Part shown: piece by piece, positions 1 to 6,761 of the stretch | Layout of the letters: every line of letters begins with the position of its first letter | Numbering within the stretch: the first letter of the stretch is position 1 | From: Streptomyces roseoverticillatus | GTDB lineage: Bacteria > Actinomycetota > Actinomycetes > Streptomycetales > Streptomycetaceae | DNA: 64,000 nt | Reading direction: 5' to 3' | Assembly (NCBI RefSeq): GCF_000719265.1 | Contig: NZ_JOFL01000017.1 | Location: 62,001-126,000 of the forward strand | The notes under the pieces: generated by a model | Databases searched by the model: none | Seen by the model: the letters and a program-made list of their open reading frames with translations, nothing else | Told to the model about the DNA's origin: nothing | Program-made: the position numbers and the translations under genes

Positions 1-167
1 GCATCCTCGCCGAGGCCGGGGTCGACGCGCGTAGCCAGGAGCTCCACGCCATCAAGGCGCTGCGCAAGGCGGAGCGCGGGCTGAGCCTCGCGACGGCGGT
101 GCGGCTGGTGCGCGAGGCCGCCGCCGTGGCCGCGGAGCCGGGCCGTTCCGCGGCGTCCGGGATCTGA
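1..167 (+). CDS. C-terminal fragment of an unrecognised protein (5' end outside the window)
   Basis: Only the last 54 codons are visible. They are read in the frame starting at base 3 and end at TGA 165-167. The tail is Ala/Arg/Leu-rich and should be helical (for example HAIKALRKAERGLSLA). It has no motif that lets me name a family. It runs in the same direction as the MarR gene, which starts 37 bp downstream, so the two could be co-transcribed, but the function is unknown. Confidence 0.6.
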   Translation, partial: ILAEAGVDARSQELHAIKALRKAERGLSLATAVRLVREAAAVAAEPGRSAASGI

Positions 168-204
168 GATACGCCCGTCCGCGCAGTGACCGAACTGTAG
201 GCTC

Positions 205-765
205 GTGACCGTGCCCAAGCCGCTCAGCCTCCCCTTCGACCCCATCGCCCGAGCCGATGAGCTCTGGAAGCAGCGCTGGGGTTCCGTGCCGTCGATGGCC
301 GCGATCACGTCGATCATGCGGGCGCATCAGATCCTGCTGGGCCAGGTCGACGCGGTGGTCAAGCCGTACGGGCTGACGTTCGCGCGCTACGAGGCGCTGG
401 TGCTGCTCACGTTCAGCAAGGCCGGGGAGCTGCCGATGTCGAAGATCGGCGAGCGGCTCATGGTGCATCCGACGTCGGTGACCAACACCGTCGACCGGCT
501 GGTGGCGTCCGGGCTCGTCGCCAAGCGGCCCAATCCCAAGGACGGCCGCGGCACGCTCGCGTCGATCACGGAGAAGGGGCGCGAGGCGGTCGACGCAGCC
601 ACGCGCGACCTGATGGCGATGGACTTCGGCCTCGGGACGTACGGGGCGGACGAGTGCGGGGAGATCTTCGACATGCTGCGGCCCCTGCGGGTGGCGGCGG
701 GTGATTTCGAGGACGACGAGAAGGACGGAGAGAAGGGCGGCGAGAGGGACGGCGGAGGCGCTTAG
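205..765 (+). CDS. MarR-family winged-helix transcriptional regulator
   Basis: This 186-residue protein starts at GTG 205. A second in-frame GTG at 211 is possible and would sit about 7 nt after a TAGGCT sequence (198-203), which would make a leaderless message. The middle part (about residues 55-125) has the MarR winged helix: LPMSKIGERLMVHPTSVTN followed by DRLVASGLVAKR and the wing residues DGRG. The last 25 residues are a charged Glu/Asp/Lys/Gly tail that probably does not fold. MarR proteins bind palindromes as dimers and usually control nearby genes. Candidate targets here are the DUF3817 gene 57 bp downstream and icmA, which has a large palindrome at 1216-1258. The ligand is unknown. 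Confidence 0.9.
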   Translation: MTVPKPLSLPFDPIARADELWKQRWGSVPSMAAITSIMRAHQILLGQVDAVVKPYGLTFARYEALVLLTFSKAGELPMSKIGERLMVHPTSVTNTVDRLVASGLVAKRPNPKDGRGTLASITEKGREAVDAATRDLMAMDFGLGTYGADECGEIFDMLRPLRVAAGDFEDDEKDGEKGGERDGGGA

Positions 766-822
766 CCCCACGCGGGCGGGGCGGCGAAGATCGCCCCGGA
801 TCGGCCGGTTACGCTCGTTGCC

Positions 823-1152
823 ATGAAGAAGAGCGTCCTGACCCGATACCGCGTGATGGCCTACGCCACTGCCGTGATGCTGCTGGTGCTCTGCGCGAGC
901 ATGGTCCTCAAGTACGGCTTCGACACCGGCGCGAACGCCACCCTCGTGATCTCGCAGATCCACGGCGTGCTCTTCATCATCTATCTGGTCTTCGCCTTCG
1001 ACCTCGGCTCGAAGGCGCGCTGGAAGTTCGGCAAGCTGCTGTGGGTGCTGGTCTCCGGCACCATCCCGACCGCCGCGTTCTTCGTCGAGCGGCAGGTCGT
1101 GCGCGAGGTCGAGCCCCTGCTGGAGGGTGCGCCCGCGCAGGCGACCGCCTGA
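823..1152 (+). CDS. DUF3817 small integral membrane protein
   Basis: This 109-residue membrane protein has about three hydrophobic segments, near residues 10-30, 42-62 and 70-88, including HGVLFIIYLVFAFDLGSKA and the pattern GTIPTAAFFVE. These are typical of the DUF3817 family of actinobacterial inner-membrane proteins, whose function is not established. The ATG at 823 lies 7 nt after TACGCT (810-815), so the message may be leaderless; no Shine-Dalgarno sequence is seen. It lies downstream of the MarR gene in the same direction and may be its target. Confidence 0.85.
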   Translation: MKKSVLTRYRVMAYATAVMLLVLCASMVLKYGFDTGANATLVISQIHGVLFIIYLVFAFDLGSKARWKFGKLLWVLVSGTIPTAAFFVERQVVREVEPLLEGAPAQATA

Positions 1153-1215
1153 CGCCACCCCGGCGAACGCCGGAACCGCGCCGCGCCCCGGACACCCCTT
1201 GTGTTCGGGGCGCTC

Positions 1216-1258
1216 TTGCGCGAAAATTTACTAGGACGTCCTACTAAATTTCGCGCAA
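1216..1258. promoter_or_regulatory. Large imperfect palindrome upstream of icmA (candidate operator)
   Basis: The 43-bp element reads the same on both strands apart from a few positions. Its ends are TTGCGCGAAA and TTTCGCGCAA, and its centre is the perfect 10-mer AGGACGTCCT (1233-1242) inside TTTACTAGGACG / CGTCCTACTAAA. It is strikingly AT-rich for this genome. It ends 29 bp before the icmA start, so a bound repressor would block transcription. The binding protein is not known; the MarR at 205 or the TetR at 3063 are the nearest candidates. Confidence 0.6.
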
Positions 1259-1287
1259 CGGGGCACGGAGAGGCAGACGAGACCACC

Positions 1288-2988
1288 ATGGACGCAAGCG
1301 CAATCGAGGCGGGGCGCAGCCGCTGGCAGGCCCGGTTCGACGCCGCGCGCAAGCGCGAGGCCGACTTCACCACCCTCTCCGGCGACGAGGTCGCCCCCGT
1401 CTACGGCCCCCGCCCCGGCGACGCCTACGAGGGCTTCGAGCGCATCGGCTGGCCGGGGGAGTACCCCTTCACCCGCGGCCTGTACGCCACGGGCTACCGC
1501 GGCCGCACCTGGACCATCCGCCAGTTCGCGGGCTTCGGCAACGCCGAGCAGACCAACGAGCGCTACAAGATGATCCTCGCCAACGGCGGCGGCGGGCTCA
1601 GCGTGGCCTTCGACATGCCCACCCTCATGGGCCGCGACTCCGACGACCCGCGCTCGCTCGGCGAGGTCGGCCACTGCGGCGTCGCCATCGACTCCGCCGC
1701 CGACATGGAGGTCCTCTTCAAGGACATCCCCCTCGGCGGCGTCACGACGTCGATGACCATCAGCGGGCCCGCCGTGCCCGTCTTCTGCATGTACCTCGTG
1801 GCCGCCGAGCGGCAGGGCGTCGACCCCGCCGTGCTCAACGGCACGCTCCAGACGGACATCTTCAAGGAGTACATCGCGCAGAAGGAGTGGCTCTTCCCGC
1901 CCGAGCCCCACCTGCGCCTCATCGGCGACCTGATGGAGCACTGCAGCCGCACCATCCCCGCCTACAAGCCCCTGTCCGTCTCCGGCTATCACATCCGGGA
2001 GGCCGGGGCCACGGCCGCGCAGGAGCTCGCGTACACCCTCGCCGACGGCTTCGGGTACGTGGAGCTGGGCCTCAGCCGCGGCCTCGACGTGGACACCTTC
2101 GCGCCCGGCCTGTCCTTCTTCTTCGACGCCCACGTCGACTTCTTCGAGGAGATCGCCAAGTTCCGCGCGGCCCGCCGCATCTGGGCCCGCTGGATGAAGG
2201 AGGTCTACGGCGCGACGTCGGAGAAGGCGCAGTGGCTGCGCTTCCACACCCAGACCGCGGGCGTCTCCCTGACCGCCCAGCAGCCGTACAACAACGTCGT
2301 GCGGACGGCCGTGGAGGCCCTCGCCGCCGTCCTCGGCGGTACGAACTCCCTGCACACCAACGCCCTCGACGAGACCCTCGCCCTGCCCAGCGAGCAGGCC
2401 GCGGAGATCGCGCTGCGCACCCAGCAGGTGCTGATGGAGGAGACCGGCGTCGCCAACGTCGCCGACCCGCTCGGCGGCGCCTGGTACGTCGAGCAGCTCA
2501 CCGACCGGATCGAGGCCGACGCCGAGAAGATCTTCGAGCAGATAAGGGAGCGGGGCACACGGGCCCACCCCGACGGCAAGCACCCCATCGGTCCCATCAC
2601 CTCCGGCATCCTGCGCGGCATCGAGGACGGCTGGTTCACCGGCGAGATCGCCGAGAGCGCCTTCCGCTACCAGCAGGCCCTGGAGAAGGGCGACAAGCGG
2701 GTCGTCGGCGTCAACTGCCACCACGGTTCGGTGACGGGCGACCTGGAGATCCTGCGCGTCAGCCACGAGGTGGAGCGCGAGCAGGTCCGCGTCCTCGCCG
2801 GCCGCAAGTCCGGCCGGGACGACGCCCGCGTACGGGCCTGCCTGGAGGCCATGCTGGCCGCCGCGCGGGACGGCTCGAACATGATCGGGCCGATGCTGGA
2901 GGCGGTCCGGGCCGAGGCCACGCTCGGCGAGATCTGCGACGCCCTGCGGGACGAGTGGGGGATCTACGTGGAGCCGGCGGGCTTCTGA
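1288..2988 (+). CDS. icmA: Isobutyryl-CoA mutase, large subunit IcmA
   Basis: This 566-residue protein is the catalytic subunit of coenzyme-B12-dependent isobutyryl-CoA mutase, which interconverts isobutyryl-CoA and n-butyryl-CoA and links valine catabolism to butyryl-CoA supply for polyketides. The start at ATG 1288 gives exactly the usual IcmA length. The open frame continues upstream to 1201, but that part runs through the palindrome. The acyl-CoA mutase barrel is evident (NAEQTNERYK, SMTISGPAVP, ISGYH-type motif SVSGYHIREAGA, HTQTAGVSLT). The two residues that separate Icm from methylmalonyl-CoA mutase are in the Icm state: Phe80 (IRQF) and Gln198 (YIAQKE), where the methylmalonyl enzyme has Tyr and Arg. 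It lacks a B12-binding domain, as expected, because the small subunit IcmB is separate. No icmB lies in this window. Confidence 0.95.
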   Translation: MDASAIEAGRSRWQARFDAARKREADFTTLSGDEVAPVYGPRPGDAYEGFERIGWPGEYPFTRGLYATGYRGRTWTIRQFAGFGNAEQTNERYKMILANGGGGLSVAFDMPTLMGRDSDDPRSLGEVGHCGVAIDSAADMEVLFKDIPLGGVTTSMTISGPAVPVFCMYLVAAERQGVDPAVLNGTLQTDIFKEYIAQKEWLFPPEPHLRLIGDLMEHCSRTIPAYKPLSVSGYHIREAGATAAQELAYTLADGFGYVELGLSRGLDVDTFAPGLSFFFDAHVDFFEEIAKFRAARRIWARWMKEVYGATSEKAQWLRFHTQTAGVSLTAQQPYNNVVRTAVEALAAVLGGTNSLHTNALDETLALPSEQAAEIALRTQQVLMEETGVANVADPLGGAWYVEQLTDRIEADAEKIFEQIRERGTRAHPDGKHPIGPITSGILRGIEDGWFTGEIAESAFRYQQALEKGDKRVVGVNCHHGSVTGDLEILRVSHEVEREQVRVLAGRKSGRDDARVRACLEAMLAAARDGSNMIGPMLEAVRAEATLGEICDALRDEWGIYVEPAGF

Positions 2989-3025
2989 GCGTCCCGGGGC
3001 CCCGCCCCGGACCCCGGTCCCCAAT

Positions 3026-3047
3026 CTCCCCCAGCTACCGCTGGGAG
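3026..3047. repeat. Intergenic hairpin element of the common Streptomyces type
   Basis: Between the convergent icmA and tetR genes lies CCCAGC-tacc-GCTGGG (3030-3045), flanked by CTCCC and GAGGTGCCCCC. I recognise this hairpin from memory as one of the most frequent dispersed intergenic repeats in Streptomyces chromosomes. Here it could also act as the terminator for both genes, though it lacks a U-tract. Confidence 0.55.
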
Positions 3048-3062
3048 GTGCCCCCGGACGGG

Positions 3063-3701
3063 CTAAAGATTTTTCAGGCCCGCCACCAGCAGTGCCGCGA
3101 ACTCTCGCGCCCACGCCGTGTCCACCGGTTCCGCGCTGACCAGCGTGCGGTGCACGACCGCACCCGCGATCACATCGAAGATCAGGTCCGCGTTGCGGGC
3201 TGCCGCGGCAGAATCCTCCTCGCCCGGCAGCTCGCCGCGGGCCTGCGCCCGTTCGCGGCCCAGCAGAACCAACCGCTTCTGGCGGTCCACGATCGCTGAG
3301 CGGATGCGCTGCCTCAGCGCTTCATCCCGCGTCGACTCCGCCACCACCGCCATCAGCGCCGTCTTCGTCTCCGGCCGCTCCAGCAGCGCGGCGAACTGCA
3401 GCACCACGCCCTCGATGTCGGCTTGGAGGCTGCCCCGGTCCGGGAGTTCGAGGTGCTCGTCGAAGAGCGCCGCCACCGCGTCCACGACGAGCTCGCTCTT
3501 GCCCGCCCAGCGCCGGTAGAGCGTGGTCTTGGCGACGCCCGCGCGGGCGGCCACGTCGCCCATCGTCAGCTTTCCCCAGCCCAGCTCGACCAGCGCGGCG
3601 CGCGTCGCGTCGAGGATCGCGCGGTCGGCCTCGGGGCTGCGCGGGCGGCCGGTGCGGCCACCGCTCGTGGCGCGGCGCCCGACTGATGGGGCGGGAGTCA
3701 C
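3063..3701 (-). CDS. TetR/AcrR-family transcriptional regulator
   Basis: This 212-residue regulator starts at GTG 3701. The N-terminal helix-turn-helix is clear at about residues 25-70 (ILDATRAALVELGWGKLTMG, then VAARAGVAKTTLYRRWAGKS), followed by a C-terminal ligand-binding domain of the type with DAVAALFDEHL. The minus-strand sequence TAAGGT (3713-3708) lies 6 nt before the GTG, so the message may be leaderless. It is convergent with icmA. A perfect 10-bp inverted repeat at 3862-3884 in the divergent space before the thioredoxin gene is a plausible TetR operator. The ligand is unknown. Confidence 0.9.
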   Translation of the reverse strand: MTPAPSVGRRATSGGRTGRPRSPEADRAILDATRAALVELGWGKLTMGDVAARAGVAKTTLYRRWAGKSELVVDAVAALFDEHLELPDRGSLQADIEGVVLQFAALLERPETKTALMAVVAESTRDEALRQRIRSAIVDRQKRLVLLGRERAQARGELPGEEDSAAAARNADLIFDVIAGAVVHRTLVSAEPVDTAWAREFAALLVAGLKNL

Positions 3702-3861
3702 CCCCCGACCTTACCGCTGAGTAGCCGGGCGGCGAGGAAGCCGCGGGGCGCCGTCCGCCCGTGGCGAGGAAGTCCCGCGCGTATGAGGCAGATCACGGAC
3801 GCATATGAGGCAGATCGCCGAAAAGATCGGCGCGGGCCTCCCGTCGGCCGGGCGGATCGAG

Positions 3862-3884
3862 TTACGCTACGGCTCGTAGCGTAA
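3862..3884. promoter_or_regulatory. Perfect 10-bp inverted repeat (candidate TetR operator)
   Basis: The arms are TTACGCTACG (3862-3871) and CGTAGCGTAA (3875-3884) around a 3-bp spacer, with no mismatch. The repeat lies in the 273-bp gap between the tetR gene (start 3701) and the thioredoxin-like gene (start 3975). Size, symmetry and place fit a TetR-type operator controlling one or both genes. No other gene lies in this gap. Confidence 0.6.
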
Positions 3885-3974
3885 GAGCGACAACCACGGA
3901 CGCCGGGTGGGGACCCGGTGTCGCACGCCACCGCTATTTTTCCGGTTCGCGCGCGGAGGGGGGAGGATAGGCCC

Positions 3975-4943
3975 ATGCAGCCACGGAACATGTCCATGAG
4001 TGGAGTGGTCGACCTCGCCGCGGTGAAGGCGGCCGGGGAAGCCAAGCAGAAGGCGGAGCAGGCGCGCGCCGAGGCCGCCCGCAGGGGTGCGCCGCCCGCC
4101 GCCGCGGGGCGCCTCGTCTTCGACGTCGACGAGGCCGGCTTCGAGACGCAGGTCCTGCAGCGCTCCGCCGAGGTGCCCGTCGTCATCGACTTCTGGGCCG
4201 ACTGGTGCGAGCCGTGCAAGCAGCTCGGCCCGCTGCTGGAGCGGCTGGCGGCCGAGTACGCGGGCCGTGTCGTGCTCGCCAAGGTCGACGTCGAAGCCAA
4301 TCAGATGCTCTTCCAGCAGTTCGGCGTGCAGTCGATCCCCGCGGTCTTCGCGGTGGTGGCGGGCCAGGCCCTGCCGCTGTTCCAGGGCGCCGCGCCGGAG
4401 GCGCAGATCCGTCAGGTGCTGGACCAGCTCGTGCAGGTGGCCGAGGAGCGCTTCGGCATCATCGGCGCGCCCGTCTCCGCCGGGGCCGCCGAGGAGGGCG
4501 CTCCGGAGCCGGAGCAGCCCGTCGGCCCGTACGACGGCGTGCTGAGCCTCGCGCACGAGGCGCTGGACAAGGGCGATCTGAGCGGCGCCGTCCAGGCGTA
4601 CAAGAACGTGCTGGCCGAGGACCCGGCCCACCCGGAGGCGAAGCTGGGCCTCGCGCAGGCCGAGCTCCTCCAGCGTGTCCAGGGCGTCGACCCGCAGGCG
4701 GTCCGCAGGGCCGCGGCGGACGCCCCCGGTGATGTGCGGGCGCAGATCGCCGCGGCCGATCTGGACCTGGTCGGCGGCCATGTCGAGGACGCCTTCGGCC
4801 GGCTGATCGATACGGTCCGGCGCACGGCGGGCGAGGACCGGAACGCGGCCCGCGTGCGGCTGCTGGAGCTCTTCGAGGTGATCGGGGCGGACGACCCGCG
4901 GGTGAGTGCCGCGCGGACCGCGCTCTCTCGCGCGCTGTTCTGA
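3975..4943 (+). CDS. Thioredoxin-TPR protein (CnoX/YbbN-like co-chaperone)
   Basis: This 322-residue cytoplasmic protein starts at ATG 3975, after GGAGGGGGGAGGAT. An Ala/Glu/Lys-rich helical leader (residues 1-45) precedes a thioredoxin domain (about 48-155) with active site FWADWCEPCKQLGP (Cys78 and Cys81) and the cis-Pro loop SIPAVF. The C-terminal part (about 175-320) is a set of TPR-like helices (LSLAHEALDKGDLSGAVQAY, AKLGLAQAELL). This is the architecture of E. coli CnoX/YbbN, which protects clients from oxidative damage and hands them to chaperones. The active site is WCEPC rather than the classical WCGPC, which usually shifts the redox potential. Confidence 0.88.
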   Translation: MQPRNMSMSGVVDLAAVKAAGEAKQKAEQARAEAARRGAPPAAAGRLVFDVDEAGFETQVLQRSAEVPVVIDFWADWCEPCKQLGPLLERLAAEYAGRVVLAKVDVEANQMLFQQFGVQSIPAVFAVVAGQALPLFQGAAPEAQIRQVLDQLVQVAEERFGIIGAPVSAGAAEEGAPEPEQPVGPYDGVLSLAHEALDKGDLSGAVQAYKNVLAEDPAHPEAKLGLAQAELLQRVQGVDPQAVRRAAADAPGDVRAQIAAADLDLVGGHVEDAFGRLIDTVRRTAGEDRNAARVRLLELFEVIGADDPRVSAARTALSRALF

Positions 4944-4996
4944 CCCACATGACTCAACGGCATCGCTTTACCAAAACTTGGTGAAAGCGGCCTCCG

Positions 4997-5009
4997 TTAC
5001 TGCGAGTAA
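4997..5009. promoter_or_regulatory. TTACT-N3-AGTAA palindrome, copy 1
   Basis: TTACT (4997-5001), GCG, AGTAA (5005-5009). The arms match perfectly. A second copy with a 4-bp spacer lies 116 bp downstream at 5126-5139. Both precede the DUF6230 gene, so I treat them as paired operator half-sites for one regulator. The regulator is not identifiable here. Confidence 0.45.
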
Positions 5010-5010
5010 G

Positions 5011-5038
5011 AAAAGCCCGGGCTTTCGCCCGGGTTTTT
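5011..5038 (+). terminator. Rho-independent terminator of the thioredoxin-TPR gene
   Basis: AAAAGCCCGGGC, loop TTTC, GCCCGGGTTTTT. The GC stem of 7 bp is extended by a G-T pair and four A-T pairs and is followed by a T run, so it is nearly symmetrical. It lies 68 bp after the stop at 4943. Confidence 0.85.
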
Positions 5039-5125
5039 CGCGTATCTCCCCTTCTCTCCGGACACGGTGGGGCGACCTCGCCCCGCCCGCCGATGCACAC
5101 CGGACGCCCCGCGGTTATCGGCTCG

Positions 5126-5139
5126 TTACTCGCTAGTAA
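5126..5139. promoter_or_regulatory. TTACT-N4-AGTAA palindrome, copy 2
   Basis: TTACT (5126-5130), CGCT, AGTAA (5135-5139), with perfect arms. It sits 360 bp before the DUF6230 start, in an otherwise empty 556-bp gap (4944-5499) that holds only the terminator at 5011-5038, the two palindromes and presumably the operon promoter. Confidence 0.45.
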
Positions 5140-5499
5140 TGAACCTCTTGTGCGGCAGCCGCGAATGCACCACGATCGGCCACGCTCGGTCCATTTCCCC
5201 AACCTGACAGCCGGTCGGTGTCGGGGGAGCGGGTCCCCGCCGGGCGGACCGGCCCCGTGCGGGCCGGTTCAGGGGCAGGGGGGTCCCCGCCGCACTCCGG
5301 CAGGGCCTGTCCCGGAGGTTGCGCGAAAGGCGTGGCCAAGTGGTTGTCGCTCGGGGGTGATCGCCGGTGTTCCCGGAGGCGTTCGGCGTCGCCGGACGGC
5401 GCTCTCCTTCCCGAGGACGTAGCACGTCTCCCATCCCCGGGCGCGGATCCGCGACGCGGAGCCCGAGCCGGAGATGTACGTCCGAGAAGGAGGCAAGTC

Positions 5500-6141
5500 A
5501 TGGAGTCTTTGACTCGCGGTGGGACCAGATGGCGGCGGTTCGCCGTCGTCATGGTGCCGAGCGTCGCGGCGACGGCCGCGATCGGGGTCGCCATCGCACA
5601 GGGTGCGCTGGCGGCGTCGTTCAGCGTGTCGGGCCAGCAGTTCCAGGTGACCGCAGGGAAGCTGCACGGCACCGGGTTCGTCCAGTACGGCGCCTTGGAC
5701 CAGACGAAGGCCGGCGCCAAGCCCGTCGCCGTCGTCGGCATCGAAGAGGCGCAGATCAACAACCTCTGCCAGGCCGTCACCGTCCCCATCCCGCTCATCG
5801 GCAAAGAGGTGACGATGAAGCTGGAGGCGGGCGGCGACAAGCAGGTCACGGCGTCGAAGCTGTACATCGACGCCGAGGACATGAAGGCCAACGCCACGTT
5901 CAAGAACGTCGACATCGGCGTGTCCGTGGACAACACGACCAAGGGCCCGGGCCCGGCCGGTGCGGGCAAGAACGGCGAGGGCGCGCACGTGCCCGGCTCG
6001 TTCGCCCAGCAGGCGGACGAGGTCTGGTTCGACAGCGTCGACCAGAAGGCCTGGGCCACCTCGGCCGGAACGTTCACGCTCCCCGGTCTGCACATGGGCA
6101 TCAACTGGGGCAAGGCCCAGTGCAACGTGCCCAAGGGTTGA
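5500..6141 (+). CDS. DUF6230 exported protein (often labelled 'cholesterol esterase')
   Basis: This 213-residue protein starts at ATG 5500 behind AGAAGGAGG (5485-5493). The longer frame back to 5218 has no ribosome site. Residues about 13-38 form a single hydrophobic signal or anchor (VVMVPSVAATAAIGVAIAQG) after a basic start, followed by a beta-rich domain (ASFSVSGQQFQVTAGKLHGT, ASKLYIDAEDMKANATFKN, FTLPGLHMGINWG). The family is DUF6230. Database 'cholesterol esterase' labels have no visible basis, since there is no serine-hydrolase GxSxG nucleophile motif. It is the first gene of a three-gene operon with the DUF6114 membrane protein and a related exported protein, so a role in the cell surface or an exported complex is likely. 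Confidence 0.85.
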   Translation: MESLTRGGTRWRRFAVVMVPSVAATAAIGVAIAQGALAASFSVSGQQFQVTAGKLHGTGFVQYGALDQTKAGAKPVAVVGIEEAQINNLCQAVTVPIPLIGKEVTMKLEAGGDKQVTASKLYIDAEDMKANATFKNVDIGVSVDNTTKGPGPAGAGKNGEGAHVPGSFAQQADEVWFDSVDQKAWATSAGTFTLPGLHMGINWGKAQCNVPKG

Positions 6142-6233
6142 CACGCTGAACGGGCCGGTACGGGACGGGAGTTCCCGCACCCGTACCGCGTCCGCGCCGT
6201 ACCGAAGAACATGCCCCCGAGGAGCTGTACGAC

Positions 6234-6761
6234 ATGAGCGTCGACACGCGACCCCAGCAGATCAGTCCAGTCGGCCGCGCCCGCCGTTCGTTCCGGGAAT
6301 GGCGCTGGCAACGCCCCTTCTGGGGCGGTCTGTGGACCCTGCTGGCCGGATTCCCGATCATGTACATCCCCTACCAGACCATGACGCTGGGCGATCTGCA
6401 CATCCGCATGGCCACCACGGCGGGCGCCGGCTCGCTGATCATAGGGGTGCTGCTGGTCGTCCTCGGCCTGACGCTCTGGTTCCAGCAGCAGTCGCGGATC
6501 TTCGCCGGGGTCGCGGCCATCCTGCTCGCGCTGGTCTCGCTCGTGGTCTCCAACTTCGGCGCGTTCCTCGTCGGCTTCCTGCTCGCTCTCATCGGCGGAG
6601 CCCTCGGCGTCTCCTGGGCGCCCGGCAGGCCGGCCGCCGCCGCGGCACGGCCGCAGCCGGAGCCGGCCGTCTCGCTCAGCAAGCACGATGACGGGGCGGC
6701 TGGGGCGGCCGGGGACGCCGGGGACGCCGGCGCAACGGACGGAGGTCACCGTGCCGACTGA
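6234..6761 (+). CDS. DUF6114 integral membrane protein
   Basis: This 175-residue membrane protein starts at ATG 6234 after GAGGAGCTGTACGAC. Hydrophobic segments cover about residues 34-50 (FWGGLWTLLAGFPIMYIPY), 62-82 (AGAGSLIIGVLLVVLGLTLW), 88-105 and 108-128 (GAFLVGFLLALIGGALGVSW), followed by an Ala/Gly/Asp-rich cytoplasmic tail. This pattern matches DUF6114. The family occurs next to DUF6230 genes in Streptomyces; function unknown. Its 3' end overlaps the next gene by 11 bp, which points to translational coupling. Confidence 0.85.
   Translation: MSVDTRPQQISPVGRARRSFREWRWQRPFWGGLWTLLAGFPIMYIPYQTMTLGDLHIRMATTAGAGSLIIGVLLVVLGLTLWFQQQSRIFAGVAAILLALVSLVVSNFGAFLVGFLLALIGGALGVSWAPGRPAAAAARPQPEPAVSLSKHDDGAAGAAGDAGDAGATDGGHRAD

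Noticed and set aside
5500..6141. Cholesterol esterase function for the DUF6230 protein
   Set aside because: No nucleophile motif or alpha/beta-hydrolase pattern is visible; the label is an inherited database name.
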